32,714 bases of DNA from Arthrobacter sp. Its GTDB lineage: Bacteria > Actinomycetota > Actinomycetes > Actinomycetales > Micrococcaceae. Position numbers and translations under genes: made by a program. The notes beneath the pieces were generated by a model. That model was not told where the DNA came from, did not search any database, and saw only the letters and a program-made list of their open reading frames with translations. Numbering within the stretch: position 1 is the first letter of the stretch; every line of letters begins with the position of its first letter. Of the stretch, positions 1 to 8,766 are shown piece by piece. Location: NCBI RefSeq assembly GCF_030540645.1, contig NZ_JAUNVV010000034.1, positions 1 through 32,714 on the forward strand, read 5' to 3'.

Positions 1-68
1 CGGCGGGTTCCCAGCAGCGCGATCACCAGGTTCAGCAGGCGTTCAGTGGCATCAATTTTTGTGGACAC
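1..68 (-). CDS. pafB: PafB, WYL-domain transcriptional regulator (N-terminal fragment, cut by window edge)
   Basis: Only the first 22 codons are present. They read VSTKIDATERLLNLVIALLG and onward, which closely matches the start of PafB proteins (a short lead, then ERLxNLVIALL at the beginning of the helix-turn-helix). PafB works with PafC as a DNA-damage-responsive activator in actinobacteria and is encoded next to pafA, as here. A GTG at 77 in the same frame could also start it, but GTG at 68 is preferred because TACTGT lies exactly 7 nt before it, which fits a leaderless promoter, and neither GTG has a Shine-Dalgarno sequence. The identification rests on a short stretch plus synteny. Confidence 0.8.
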   Translation of the reverse strand, partial: MSTKIDATERLLNLVIALLGTR

Positions 69-75
69 AGTGCCC

Positions 76-81
76 ACAGTA
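76..81 (-). promoter_or_regulatory. Candidate -10 element of pafB (leaderless layout)
   Basis: On the minus strand TACTGT is followed by 7 nt and then the GTG at 68, so transcription would begin at or next to the start codon. The same spacing recurs at several other genes in this window. No convincing -35 hexamer was seen. Confidence 0.45.
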
Positions 82-121
82 CTAGGCCCGGGGCCCCGCA
101 CTTAAAGCACAGCTTAAAGCA

Positions 122-153
122 CTGCGGCCCCGATTCCATGATCGGGGCCGCAG
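122..153 (-). terminator. Strong hairpin after the small FKBP gene, before pafB
   Basis: A perfect 13-bp GC-rich stem pairs 122-134 with 141-153 around a 6-nt loop (tccatg). It begins 25 nt past the stop codon of the FKBP gene in the direction of transcription. There is no U-run after it, which is common for actinobacterial terminator hairpins. It probably ends the proteasome/FKBP transcript and separates it from pafB. A direct repeat of cttaaagcac (101-110 and 113-122) lies just beyond it. Confidence 0.65.
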
Positions 154-178
154 CAACTTGTAGAAATCCTTGGCGTGC

Positions 179-574
179 CTAGCGCACACCCACCAGGTCC
201 ACAACAAAGATCAGTGCTTCGTTGGGGGCGATGGCACCTGCGGCGCCACGTGATCCGTACGCCAGTTCAGAGGGGATCTCCAGGCGACGGCGGCCACCGA
301 CCTTCATGCCCAGCAGGCCCTGGTCCCAGCCCTGGATGACCTGCCCGACGCCGGCCCTGAACTCCAGCGGCGTGCCGCGGCCCCAGGAGGAGTCGAACTC
401 TTCGCCGGTGGAGAAGGCAACGCCCACATAGTGGGTGGAGACGGTGTTACCGGCGACCACTTCGGTTCCGGTGCCCTCAATCAGGTCCTCAATAATGAGT
501 TCCGTGGGGACGGCGTGGTCCGGGAAATCGATCTCGGGCTTGGTGCGGTCAAAGTTGCTGTTTCCGAAAGACAT
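179..574 (-). CDS. FKBP-type peptidyl-prolyl cis-trans isomerase, cytoplasmic
   Basis: This 131-residue protein is essentially a single FKBP domain with no signal peptide, so it should act in the cytoplasm as a proline isomerase and folding helper. The conserved active-site elements are visible in order: a Tyr in THYVGV, the FDSSW block, the QVIQGW block carrying the pocket tryptophan, AYGSRG, and the final strand LIFVVDLV. The ATG at 574 follows a clear AAGGAG Shine-Dalgarno sequence. It is the last gene of the run before pafB and lies about 40 nt downstream of a larger FKBP lipoprotein gene, so the two are probably co-transcribed. Its family is secure, but its substrate is unknown. Confidence 0.95.
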   Translation of the reverse strand: MSFGNSNFDRTKPEIDFPDHAVPTELIIEDLIEGTGTEVVAGNTVSTHYVGVAFSTGEEFDSSWGRGTPLEFRAGVGQVIQGWDQGLLGMKVGGRRRLEIPSELAYGSRGAAGAIAPNEALIFVVDLVGVR

Positions 575-615
575 GGTGCTCCTTAGGGTGGAACTAGAGT
601 TGGAATTGCTGATGT

Positions 616-1590
616 TTACTGAATGCCAAGAATATCAACGACGAACACGAGGTCGCCCTTCGCCTTGCCCTGTCCCCCGTCACCGTAGGCGAGAGCCTTG
701 GGGATGACGAGCAGCACCCGGGAGCCCACCGTTTTGCCGGTCAGGCCCTGTGTCCAGCCCTTGATGACGTTGCTGAGCGGGAATGTGGCAGGGGTACCGC
801 GGTCAAAGCTGGAGTCAAAGACTTCCCCGCCAACAAAGTTCACGCCCACGTAGTTGGCAACAATGGTGTCCGTGGCCTTCAGTGCTGGGCCAGTGCCGGT
901 GATCAGGTTCTGGGCCACAAGTTCCGTGGGAGCCTTGGCATCGCCGATGGTGATCTGCGGGATGCCCTTGTCGTTGTCCTTCACGGTGGGCAGGCCCGCT
1001 GGCGGTGTCACCGTTTTGCCTTCAGGCTTGGTGAGCGGCTTGGCCACATCGGTGGCGGACTCGATTTGAAAAACGGTCAACGTGGCGGGCTGAGCAGGCT
1101 GTGCGGGTGCTGCGGTGCTGCCTTCCACTGCGGGCGTTCCGGGGAATGCATAGGCGACGAAGGAACCGACTTTTGCCCCGACGAACGTCGAGTAGACAAG
1201 CGGGTTGGTGTTTTTGAACGCGTCGTCAAAGACCAGGCTTTGTCCAGCAGGGTCCGAGAAGCTGTTCCCGTTGCTGACTCCATCTGCCGTATTGAAGCCA
1301 ATGGCCTGCAGAATGACTGCCTGGCCGGCCTTGACGGGCTCACCCTTGCCCTGCGTCACAACTTTGATCGATTCGGCCTTGACCTCAAGTGGATGGTCAA
1401 AAGTTACTTTAGGGGCCTTTCCCTTGCCTTGGTCCTCGACCTTCACGGAAGCAAGGGCTTCCGCGTTCGACGGCGGAATGCTCACCGAGGCGCTGGCTGA
1501 CGCATCTGGCCCGGAGGTGTCGGACGAGCCTTGGGAACAAGCACTCACAAGGAGCAGTAAGGGAAGAAGCAGTGCAAGAAGTCGGCGCAC
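616..1590 (-). CDS. Secreted FKBP-type peptidyl-prolyl isomerase lipoprotein (copy 1)
   Basis: From GTG at 1590 the product has 324 residues. It starts with an RR-L signal peptide and a lipobox LVSAC with Cys at residue 18, so it should be anchored to the outer face of the membrane. A Ser/Ala/Pro linker follows, then a divergent FKBP-like region (about residues 45-160), then a C-terminal FKBP domain with the expected blocks: NYVGV, FDSSFD, VIKGW, AYGDGG and LVFVVDILG. An upstream extension to 1680 is open but adds 30 residues ahead of the signal peptide. The GTG at 1590 matches the start of the neighbouring paralogue (both are preceded by AAGTGTTTC and continue into CGCCG). Role inferred: extracellular protein folding. 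Confidence 0.9.
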   Translation of the reverse strand: MRRLLALLLPLLLLVSACSQGSSDTSGPDASASASVSIPPSNAEALASVKVEDQGKGKAPKVTFDHPLEVKAESIKVVTQGKGEPVKAGQAVILQAIGFNTADGVSNGNSFSDPAGQSLVFDDAFKNTNPLVYSTFVGAKVGSFVAYAFPGTPAVEGSTAAPAQPAQPATLTVFQIESATDVAKPLTKPEGKTVTPPAGLPTVKDNDKGIPQITIGDAKAPTELVAQNLITGTGPALKATDTIVANYVGVNFVGGEVFDSSFDRGTPATFPLSNVIKGWTQGLTGKTVGSRVLLVIPKALAYGDGGQGKAKGDLVFVVDILGIQ

Positions 1591-1717
1591 AGAAACACTT
1601 TCGATGGCTGGATCATGGGCAATGCCACTCAGCCCGCACAGTGCGGGCCTTGCAACGGTGGTACTAACGATTTGCGGCAATGCATCCGGCCACGGTGGGC
1701 ACTACAAGCATTGGGCC

Positions 1718-1758
1718 GCCAACAGCTTATCCGCTGAAGCTGAAGAAAAGCTGTTGGC
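1718..1758 (-). repeat. Inverted repeat between the two FKBP lipoprotein genes
   Basis: An 11-bp stem (1718-1728 with 1748-1758) encloses a 19-nt loop in the 214-nt gap between the paralogues. It lies about 45 nt after the stop of the upstream gene. It has no U-tract, so it may be a weak terminator, an attenuator or an RNA-processing site. The rest of this gap shows no gene. Confidence 0.4.
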
Positions 1759-1804
1759 AGTCCACGCGTGCCGATCCAGTGTGGAGATTGAACTCCAGGC
1801 GTTG

Positions 1805-2836
1805 CTAGGCTTTGGAAACAATCTTGACCACAAACACCAGTGGTCCGGCTGGCCTGCTCAAACTTCCCGCCTGATAGTCGAACAACATGTTGGCTGGGAC
1901 GGTCAGCTGTATGGTGGATCCCACCTTCTGGCCTGTCAGCCCAACCAACCAGCCCTCAATGACCGTGCGGAAATCGAACGTGTCGGCAACACCACGGTCG
2001 TAGGCGGAATCGTACTTGTTGCTATCAGCCCACGTCCAGCCCGTATACAGGGCAGTGAATTTATCATTGGGTCGGATGGTTTCCCCGGTTCCCTCGGTCA
2101 GCACCTGCACGGCAAGGTCGGTCGGAGCGTCGGTGTCCGGGATGGTGATGCTGGGAACGCCGTTGGCGTCAAATGTTGCCACGGGCAGCTTGCCTTCAGC
2201 TGCAAGTGAAGCAACCTCACCCGCGCTGAGGACCAGGGGCATGTTCGGTGCATCTTCGGCACTTTCCACCTTGTAGATCATCAAGGTGGCATGCTGGGCC
2301 CATGCTGGCGGGTTCTCGCCGACGTCAGGTTTGGGGACTGCTTCAGCCACGTAGGCGCCGACCTTGGCACTGATGAATGCGTTCACCAACGTCGGGGAAT
2401 TTACGTGGTAGCTGGGGCTGAGCATGCTTTCATAGCCCGCCGGCTGGGTGAAGTTCTCCTGGACTACTTCCCCCGTGTCGCCATCAATGACGATTGAGCG
2501 GTGGAAGATCTTCTGGCCCAGTGCAATCTGTGCACCGTCGCCGTCAGACAGCACGCCGGCCGTCAGCTTGTCAACGGTCAGCGGCTTCTCGAAGATGATC
2601 TTGGGGACATTCCCGTCACCTTGGTCGACAACCTGCACTGACGCGAGCACGCCCAAGTCCACCGGCAGGGCGCTCTGGGGCGTGGTGGGGGATGCAGTGG
2701 GCGAGGCGCTGGGCGGGGCTTCAGAGGATGGCTCGAGCGGTGTGGGTCCCGCGTCACCCGGAGGCTCCGGGGACCCTTGCGAACAGGCACTCACGAGGAA
2801 CAACAGGGAAACAAACAGAGCTAGAAGGCGGCGCAT
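1805..2836 (-). CDS. Secreted FKBP-like lipoprotein (copy 2, divergent active site)
   Basis: From ATG at 2836 the product has 343 residues. The signal peptide and lipobox (LVSAC, Cys 18) are almost identical to those of copy 1, followed by a Pro/Ser/Ala-rich linker, a divergent first FKBP-like region and a C-terminal FKBP-like domain. That domain has drifted: FDSSFD is YDSAYD, the AYG element is replaced by LFDYQAG, and VVDI is VVKI, while VIEGW is kept. Catalysis may be weak or lost, leaving a chaperone or binding role. AGGAAG lies 8 nt before the ATG; a GTG at 2845 is also in frame. A TAGAAT -10 element upstream suggests its own promoter. The copies are tandem paralogues. Confidence 0.88.
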   Translation of the reverse strand: MRRLLALFVSLLFLVSACSQGSPEPPGDAGPTPLEPSSEAPPSASPTASPTTPQSALPVDLGVLASVQVVDQGDGNVPKIIFEKPLTVDKLTAGVLSDGDGAQIALGQKIFHRSIVIDGDTGEVVQENFTQPAGYESMLSPSYHVNSPTLVNAFISAKVGAYVAEAVPKPDVGENPPAWAQHATLMIYKVESAEDAPNMPLVLSAGEVASLAAEGKLPVATFDANGVPSITIPDTDAPTDLAVQVLTEGTGETIRPNDKFTALYTGWTWADSNKYDSAYDRGVADTFDFRTVIEGWLVGLTGQKVGSTIQLTVPANMLFDYQAGSLSRPAGPLVFVVKIVSKA

Positions 2837-2862
2837 GGGAAACACTTCCTGTGGCTTGGCTG

Positions 2863-2868
2863 ATTCTA
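2863..2868 (-). promoter_or_regulatory. Candidate -10 element of FKBP lipoprotein copy 2
   Basis: TAGAAT on the minus strand lies in the 102-nt gap after pafA. A start about 7 nt downstream would give a 20-nt leader containing the AGGAAG Shine-Dalgarno sequence. No good -35 was seen. It would give the FKBP genes expression independent of the proteasome genes. Confidence 0.4.
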
Positions 2869-2938
2869 AGACAATGAATCCCTTCAGCCTTGCACGGACC
2901 CCGGATCCCGGCCACCCTCGGAGCCGAACCTTTACAGC

Positions 2939-4312
2939 TTAGTAACCGCCCTGTAATGAAGCGATCAGCGCATCAACGCGCTCGTCCTCGTGCTTGAAGG
3001 GGTCCTTGCACAAGATGGTCTGGTGGGAGCGGTCGTTGAGTTTCAGGTGTACCCAATCGACCGTGTAGTCGCGCCCGGAGTCACGGGCTGCGGTGACGAA
3101 TCGTCCGCGCAGGTGGGCCCGGGTTGTGGCTGGTGCTTCGTCAACGGCTGCGGCGATATCTGCTGCGGAGACCACCTTGCGTGCCGATCCGCGCCGTTCC
3201 AAAATGTTGAATAGTCCGCGCTCGGCAGAGATGTCATGGTAGCGCAGGTCCAGCTGGGCAACTTCGGCGGAAGTCAGTTCCACGTTGTGTCGCGTGGCGT
3301 AGGAGTGCAAGAGCCTGCCCTTGATGGCCCAGTCAATCTCAGTGTCAATGCTTGAATGGTCCCCGGATTCGACGGCGTTAAGCGTGCGTTCCCAAAGTTC
3401 CATAATCTGCGGGACAAGATCATGATGTGCCCCGTGCGAGCTGATAAAGGCTGACACTTTTTCAAGGTAGTGGCGCTGGATCTCAATCGCCGTCATGGTG
3501 CGGCCATTCGCCATCTTCACGGGATGCTTGCCGGTGATGTCGTGGGAAATTTCGCGAATGCTGCGGATGGGGTTTTCCAACCGCATGTCACTCATGATGG
3601 TTCCTGCTTCGATCATGCGCAAAATCAAGTCGATGGTGCCGACCTTGAGCATGGTGGTGGTTTCGGACATGTTGGAGTCGCCCACAATGACATGCAGCCG
3701 GCGGTACAGCTCTGCGTCGGCGTGAGGTTCGTCGCGGGTATTGATGATGGGCCGCGAACGCGTCGTCGCTGAGGACACACCTTCCCAAATATGGTCTGCA
3801 CGCTGGGAGAACGCGTACTTTCCACCTTGTTGGGCGGGGAGCACTCGTCCGGCACCTGCGATCAGCTGCCGGGTCACCAGGAAGGGGATGAGGATGTCCG
3901 CCAACCGCCCAAACTCGCCCTTGCGGGTGATCAGGTAGTTTTCGTGGCTGCCATAGGAGTTCCCTGCGGAATCAACATTGTTTTTGAACAGGAAGATTTT
4001 GCCATCGTAGCCCTCCAGTTCAAGCCTGCTCTGGGCCTCCTGGACAAGGTCATTCAGGATTGTCTCCCCCGCCCTGTCGTGGGCGATCAGCTGTGCGACG
4101 CCGTCACATTCGGCGGTGGCATATTCCGGGTGGGAGCCCACATCCAAGTACAGCCTTGAACCATTGGGCAAGAAGACGTTCGAGGAACGGCCCCAACTTA
4201 CGACCTTGCGAAAAAGGTACCGCGCCACTTCCTCAGGGGACAGCGGCCGCGAGCCGGGTGCCGAATACGCCACGCCAAACTCCGTTTCAATACCAAATAT
4301 CCGCCGGTCCAC
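2939..4312 (-). CDS. pafA: Pup--protein ligase PafA
   Basis: PafA activates the C-terminal glutamate of Pup with ATP and joins it to lysines of target proteins, marking them for the proteasome. The 457-residue length fits the family (about 450-480). The N-terminus [13 protein letters not shown] carries the Mg/ATP-binding Glu9. [16 protein letters not shown] places the catalytic Asp at residue 57, and [10 protein letters not shown] is the conserved active-site segment. The start is GTG at 4312 with AAGGAG 8 nt upstream. It lies 89 nt after prcA; that gap contains no obvious hairpin. It is homologous to Dop in this window but lacks the Dop-specific insertion near the N-terminus. Confidence 0.97.
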   Translation of the reverse strand: MDRRIFGIETEFGVAYSAPGSRPLSPEEVARYLFRKVVSWGRSSNVFLPNGSRLYLDVGSHPEYATAECDGVAQLIAHDRAGETILNDLVQEAQSRLELEGYDGKIFLFKNNVDSAGNSYGSHENYLITRKGEFGRLADILIPFLVTRQLIAGAGRVLPAQQGGKYAFSQRADHIWEGVSSATTRSRPIINTRDEPHADAELYRRLHVIVGDSNMSETTTMLKVGTIDLILRMIEAGTIMSDMRLENPIRSIREISHDITGKHPVKMANGRTMTAIEIQRHYLEKVSAFISSHGAHHDLVPQIMELWERTLNAVESGDHSSIDTEIDWAIKGRLLHSYATRHNVELTSAEVAQLDLRYHDISAERGLFNILERRGSARKVVSAADIAAAVDEAPATTRAHLRGRFVTAARDSGRDYTVDWVHLKLNDRSHQTILCKDPFKHEDERVDALIASLQGGY

Positions 4313-4401
4313 CAGGCACGTCTCCTTAGGTTGTTCAGTCGTTCAGTGTCTATTACTGCGTGTTCATTGCTCAGTTGTTGCTTGGCTTGTTGCCAGCTGC
4401 G

Positions 4402-5166
4402 TTAATCCTCAGCGAGCTCAGTGGCTACCGCAGCGGCATCGAGGCGTCTAAACGCCCTGTGCGCACCACGCACCCGGGATGAGTTACGGTCAAGCAGCGC
4501 CACTTCCAACGACCCGGCGCCCAGATGCAGGACTGTTGTAGGCGCAACGCTGCCTCCACTGCCCGTCGCTGCCACATCCGTGCGAGCCGCATCAACGCGG
4601 GGAGCTTCCAGCGCGGAAACTGCCCAACGCAACACTTGGCGCAGGCTCGCCCCTGTTTCCCAGTGCTTCCCCAGGTCAGCCTGCACAACATCGGCCTTGC
4701 CACCCATGGCCAAAAAGCCTGATTCGTCGGCAATGGAGCCATCAAAGTTCAGCCGGAACAGGTGGTCTTCGCTTTGGCGCACGCCCACCTCTGCGACGGC
4801 CAGTTCAACTTCGAAAGGCTTTTGCTCCGCCGTGAACACCGTGCCGAGACTTTGGGCGTACACGCTGGCCAGCCCGCGAGCCGTTACATCCACCCTGTCG
4901 TAGGAGTAGCCGCGCACATCGGCGTACCGCACACCGGCTTGGCGCAAGCTTTCAAACTCGTTGTATTTACCGACGGCGGCAAACGCGATGCGATCGTAAA
5001 TCTCGCCGATCTTGTGCAGTGTCGGTGACGGATTTTCAGCCACGAGGGCTATCCCATCCAAGAACGAGGCAACCACTACGGACTTGCCCCGGGCAATTCC
5101 CTTGCGGGCAAAGTCCGCCCTGTCCTTCATGACCTGTTCGGGGGAAACATAGAATTGCTGCGCCAT
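4402..5166 (-). CDS. prcA: 20S proteasome alpha subunit PrcA
   Basis: The 254-residue protein forms the outer, gating rings of the bacterial 20S proteasome, which dock the Arc/Mpa ATPase. It begins [20 protein letters not shown], the conserved N-terminal gate region of actinobacterial alpha subunits, followed by RKGIARGKSVVV. The C-terminal region (about residues 190-254) is variable and Ala-rich. Its ATG shares one base with the stop codon of prcB (TAATG), so the two are translationally coupled, in line with the fixed 1:1 stoichiometry of the rings. There is no N-terminal threonine nucleophile, as expected for an alpha subunit. Confidence 0.97.
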   Translation of the reverse strand: MAQQFYVSPEQVMKDRADFARKGIARGKSVVVASFLDGIALVAENPSPTLHKIGEIYDRIAFAAVGKYNEFESLRQAGVRYADVRGYSYDRVDVTARGLASVYAQSLGTVFTAEQKPFEVELAVAEVGVRQSEDHLFRLNFDGSIADESGFLAMGGKADVVQADLGKHWETGASLRQVLRWAVSALEAPRVDAARTDVAATGSGGSVAPTTVLHLGAGSLEVALLDRNSSRVRGAHRAFRRLDAAAVATELAED

Positions 5167-6002
5167 TATGACTCCCTGCGTTCCAAGCTGCGCCGCGTCA
5201 CCATGGTTTGGACCACCATGGCCAACGCGTCATCGCCAACCCTCGTGGCGCCGTCGTGCGTCACCACGTAAACCACTGGCCACAGGCGCCGCACAAGGTC
5301 CGGCCCGCCCGTGGCGGAATCATCGTCCGAGGCGTCGAAAAGCGCCTCGATGGCCACCTCCACTGCCTGCTGTGCAGTGAGCCCCGGGTGCCACAGCTTT
5401 TTCAAGGCGCCGCGGGCAAACACCGAACCGGAGCCGACGCTGTGATGCTCAAGCTCTTCATACCGGCCGCCGGTGACGTCGTAGGAGAACAGCCGCCCGA
5501 CAGCCTGGTCGGTTTCAGCACCGCCCGTTTCAATGCCGGCGAACAGCGGCACAACCGATAACCCCTGCAAGGCCATGGGCAGGTTCGCGCGGACCATGGC
5601 GCCGAGCCGGTTCGCCTTGCCTTCAAGGCTGAGCAGCGTGCCTTCGATTTTCTCGTAGTGTTCAAGTTCCACCTGGAACAGGCGCACCATGTCGATGGCG
5701 ATGCCCGCCGTGCCGGCAATGCCCAGTACCGAGTATTTGTCTGCGGGGAACACTTTTTCGATGTGCCGGTTGGCGATCATGGAGCCCATGGTGGCGCGCC
5801 TGTCCCCCGCCATGAGCACGCCGCCTTCGAAGGACAGCGCAACAATGGTGGTCCCGTGCGGGGTTGCAGGCATGGTGCCTGCAGGCAGTGCGCGGCCAAA
5901 AGGCAGCAGCCCCGGGTTGTTGCGGCTCACGTGGTCAAGGAACGACGACGAGGAGCCTGCGCCTTCCAGCGCCGGAAATTCACTCCTGCTGTGGGCGTCC
6001 AT
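5166..6002 (-). CDS. prcB: 20S proteasome beta subunit PrcB, with propeptide
   Basis: This is the catalytic subunit of the proteasome core. It has 278 residues, of which the first 50 are a propeptide ending in HG. Autocleavage would expose Thr51 (TTIVAL) as the N-terminal nucleophile. Counting from that threonine, the expected Asp17 (MAGDRR, residue 67) and Lys33 (IEKV, residue 83) are both present, as is the GTAG segment of the substrate channel. The ATG at 6002 lies 6 nt after the pup stop codon, and the stop overlaps the prcA start. pup-prcB-prcA therefore forms a tight operon. Confidence 0.97.
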   Translation of the reverse strand: MDAHSRSEFPALEGAGSSSSFLDHVSRNNPGLLPFGRALPAGTMPATPHGTTIVALSFEGGVLMAGDRRATMGSMIANRHIEKVFPADKYSVLGIAGTAGIAIDMVRLFQVELEHYEKIEGTLLSLEGKANRLGAMVRANLPMALQGLSVVPLFAGIETGGAETDQAVGRLFSYDVTGGRYEELEHHSVGSGSVFARGALKKLWHPGLTAQQAVEVAIEALFDASDDDSATGGPDLVRRLWPVVYVVTHDGATRVGDDALAMVVQTMVTRRSLERRES

Positions 6003-6008
6003 GGAAGC

Positions 6009-6215
6009 CTACTGTCCGCCCTTTTGTACGAACCCGCGCACGAACTCTTCGGCGTTTGACTCCAACACGCCATCAATTTCATCAAGGAGGTCGTCAACGC
6101 CCATGGTAGCGGCCTGCGCGGCAGCCGAATCGGCGCTGGGGGCGGGCACCGGCAGGTCTTCGATGTGTTCCTCTTGGGGCCGGGAGGAGACGTTCTTCTG
6201 TTCCTGTGAAGCCAT
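6009..6215 (-). CDS. pup: Prokaryotic ubiquitin-like protein Pup
   Basis: A 68-residue disordered protein modifier. The C-terminal part (DDLLDEIDGVLESNAEEFV) is the segment that forms a helix on binding the coiled coils of Arc/Mpa. It ends in GGQ, so Dop must deamidate the last Gln to Glu before PafA can conjugate it. The reading frame is open further upstream to 6320, but ATG at 6215 is preceded by GAAGGA at 7 nt and gives the normal Pup length. The 140-nt gap upstream, after the lipoprotein gene, may contain a promoter, but no convincing element was found there. Confidence 0.96.
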   Translation of the reverse strand: MASQEQKNVSSRPQEEHIEDLPVPAPSADSAAAQAATMGVDDLLDEIDGVLESNAEEFVRGFVQKGGQ

Positions 6216-6355
6216 GATGCGTCCTTCTAACGTATTTCCCAGTGCCGGGTTCGGCACCTGATCCCATCCTGTCACGGACGTGCCAAGAATGTGCCGCCCA
6301 GACGCGTTTGCGAAGATCACATCAACGCCTGAACGTAATAACCGGTGCGCGGAGT

Positions 6356-7132
6356 TTAGGACGCTGCGAGCACTTTGTTTACCAGCGTGCCAAGTTCCGG
6401 CGCCGCACCTTCATCCACAGCTGGGCCCAGTTTGGCCACAGTCACCACCAGCCCGCCCTGCAGTGCCTCCACCATGGCTGTGTGCAGGGACGTGTTGTTG
6501 GGCAGGTCTTGGCTGATCAGCATTGCCGTTTCCGTGTCTGCGTTGGTCTCCACGGGCAGTTGCGCCAGTGTGGTCTGCACCGTTTGCCCGGCAACGGTCA
6601 ACGAGAAGCTTGCACAGTCGGGACGGTTCTTGGTGCTTTCAGCCAATTTGGCGGCCAGCACGGACGGATCGGCGCTCATCAAGGTGACGATCGTGGCGGT
6701 TGCTGTTGCCTCGTCCTGCCAACTGCCTGCGGCGTAGACACTGCCCGCTGGAAGCTCGGCGTTGCTGGCGGCAAAAACACGGCAGGACTCGGGAGTGATC
6801 CCGGCCCCATCCAAAGCCAGCTTTTGCATGCGCTGCCCTTCTGCCATGTCAGTAGCGGAAATCATGGACAACGGCTCTCCGGAGTCGTTCTTTAACGAGG
6901 CAAGGATCGCCTCAAGAGCCCCCTGGTCCAGCTGCCGTGCCGGTGCGTGGGTGGATTCGGCTACTGCCGGTTCCGGGCTGTTCGGCGTCGCAACGCTTTG
7001 CTGGCTTGGGCCCTCCTGCCCCGGACTTGGACTACCCTCTGCTGGTGCCGGTGCCGGCCCTGCACAGGAAGCCAGTGCCAGAATGGCCGCAGTTGCGAGC
7101 GAAAAAACGGTTGAGAAACGTGAGATTGCCAT
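6356..7132 (-). CDS. Lipoprotein of unknown function encoded between dop and pup
   Basis: I do not recognise a named family. The 258-residue product starts with a signal peptide and a lipobox LASC with Cys 23, then a Pro/Ser/Glu-rich linker (about 24-65), then a compact domain. That domain contains a Met/Asp-rich segment ending in EGQRMQ, a motif ESCRVF, and a second cysteine-bearing segment RPDCASF that could form a disulphide with it. The layout resembles extracellular sensor or lipoprotein domains found in actinobacteria (PknH-ectodomain-like), but this is only an impression. It lies 38 nt after dop and 140 nt before pup on the same strand. An extracytoplasmic protein inside a cytoplasmic proteolysis operon is unexpected. 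A GGGGA sequence precedes the ATG. Confidence 0.85.
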   Translation of the reverse strand: MAISRFSTVFSLATAAILALASCAGPAPAPAEGSPSPGQEGPSQQSVATPNSPEPAVAESTHAPARQLDQGALEAILASLKNDSGEPLSMISATDMAEGQRMQKLALDGAGITPESCRVFAASNAELPAGSVYAAGSWQDEATATATIVTLMSADPSVLAAKLAESTKNRPDCASFSLTVAGQTVQTTLAQLPVETNADTETAMLISQDLPNNTSLHTAMVEALQGGLVVTVAKLGPAVDEGAAPELGTLVNKVLAAS

Positions 7133-7170
7133 CGTGTCCCCTACGATCGGTTGAAGTAAAAAAGTACGTT

Positions 7171-8766
7171 CTAGTGTGTGTCGGCCAGCAACTGGGTCAG
7201 GAAATCCTCCAAGCCGGAATTTCTATCGAAAAGTTCGGCTGTGAGTTCCTGCGTCCCGCGCAGTGGTTCCTTCGTGGAAACCCTTTGCAGTCGGCGCAAC
7301 TGCGGAACCTCAAAGATGACGGAATCCCAACTGGCCCCCACCACATGGGCCCCAAAGTCCTGGATGCACCGGCCACGAAAGTATGCCCGCGTGTCCGCCG
7401 GCGGTTGCAGCACGGCTGCAGCAATGGACCCCGCACTGACCACCCGCTGCATGCGTCCACGTTCCAGAAGTTTGTAGTACAGGCCCTTTTCGGGGCGGAT
7501 GTCAGACCATTGCAGATCGATAAGCCCCATGCGGGGATCATCCCATTCCAGACCGTCGCGTTTCCTGTACTGCTGGAGCAGACTCAGCTTTGCCACCCAT
7601 TCCAGCTGGTCGGCAAGGCTCATGGGGTCAGTGCCCAGCGCAGTGAGCACTTCCTCCCACTTTGCCAGCACCGCCGCCGTGTAGCCGTCACCCGTTTCAG
7701 GGTCGGCTGAACCGTTGGCTTCGGAGTGGGCCTGCGCCGCTTTCAGGTAGCGCCACTGAACATCCAGGGCCGTGACACGGCTACCATCTTTCAGCAGGTG
7801 TGTCTGCTGCTGTTCCCAGTCGTGGCTGATCGCGCGCAACGAAGCCACGGGGTCTGCGAACTGAAGCACCGGTGCCGTGCCGTGTTCAATCATGTCCAGT
7901 ACCAGCGCCGTGGTGCCGAACTTCAGGTAGTTGGACACCTGGCTCAGATTGGCATCCCCAATGATGACATGGAGGCGGCGGTACTTCTCGGCCACCGCGT
8001 GCGGCTCATCACGGGTGTTGATAATGGGGCGGCGAATGGTGGTTTCCAAGCCCACTTCAGCTTCAAAGAAGTCCGCCCGTTGGCTGATCTGAAAGCCCAC
8101 TCCGGAGCCGTCCTGGCCAATGCCCACGCGCCCGGCCCCGCACATGATCTGGCGCGTAACGAAGAACGGCGTCAACCCGGACACGATATTGGCAAAAGGC
8201 ACGCTGCGCGGCATGAGGTAGTTTTCGTGGCTGCCGTATGACACCGCTTTGTTGTCGGTGTTGTTTTTATACAGGTTGATCTCGGGAACGCCGGCGGTGG
8301 CAGCTATCCTGCGCACGGCCGCCAGCGCCACAAGGTCCCCTGCCGCATCCCACCGCACTGCATCCAGCGGATTCGTCACCTCAGGTGAGGAGTATTCCGG
8401 GTGCGCATGATCCACGTACAGCCGGGCACCGTTGCCCAGCACCATGTTCATCATCAACGGCATGGTCGTGTCGCCGGTTTCCCCGCCTTCCAAAGCAATC
8501 TGGGCCGCGGTGAGGTTCGGTTCGACGTCGGTGAGCTGGCTGGGGTGTGCCGCTTCGCGTGGCAGGGACCAGCCGCGGGCATCTGCCAGCGGATCCTCGT
8601 CGGTGTAGTCCCAGCGGGTCTCCCCACCTGCAGCCGCACGGTGGTTTGTTTCTCGCGAATAGGCGTGCACCACCTGGGTGGAGAGCCACGTGGCGTTGTA
8701 CTGCAACGTGCCCGGAGAGTGGATGCCGTACTCCGTTTCGGCACCCATCACCCGCACAACACTCAC
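7171..8766 (-). CDS. dop: Depupylase/deamidase of Pup, Dop
   Basis: Dop converts the C-terminal Gln of Pup to Glu and also removes Pup from tagged proteins; both need bound ATP. The 531-residue sequence begins [10 protein letters not shown] with the nucleotide/Mg-binding Glu10. [15 protein letters not shown] carries the catalytic Asp at residue 119, and [13 protein letters not shown] is the conserved segment shared with PafA. The region of about residues 40-80 is the Dop-specific loop that separates it from PafA. It is somewhat longer than the roughly 500 residues usual for Dop. The GTG at 8766 overlaps the arc stop codon (GTGA), so translation is coupled to the ATPase; a later ATG at 8748 is also in frame. 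Confidence 0.96.
   Translation of the reverse strand: MSVVRVMGAETEYGIHSPGTLQYNATWLSTQVVHAYSRETNHRAAAGGETRWDYTDEDPLADARGWSLPREAAHPSQLTDVEPNLTAAQIALEGGETGDTTMPLMMNMVLGNGARLYVDHAHPEYSSPEVTNPLDAVRWDAAGDLVALAAVRRIAATAGVPEINLYKNNTDNKAVSYGSHENYLMPRSVPFANIVSGLTPFFVTRQIMCGAGRVGIGQDGSGVGFQISQRADFFEAEVGLETTIRRPIINTRDEPHAVAEKYRRLHVIIGDANLSQVSNYLKFGTTALVLDMIEHGTAPVLQFADPVASLRAISHDWEQQQTHLLKDGSRVTALDVQWRYLKAAQAHSEANGSADPETGDGYTAAVLAKWEEVLTALGTDPMSLADQLEWVAKLSLLQQYRKRDGLEWDDPRMGLIDLQWSDIRPEKGLYYKLLERGRMQRVVSAGSIAAAVLQPPADTRAYFRGRCIQDFGAHVVGASWDSVIFEVPQLRRLQRVSTKEPLRGTQELTAELFDRNSGLEDFLTQLLADTH

Noticed and set aside
1591-1680. N-terminal extension of FKBP lipoprotein copy 1
   Set aside because: It would place 30 residues before the signal peptide, and the paralogue starts at the equivalent of 1590.
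4313-4401. Possible riboswitch or small RNA between prcA and pafA
   Set aside because: The 89-nt gap has a few gttcagt/gctcagt-like words but no stable fold or known motif that I can see.
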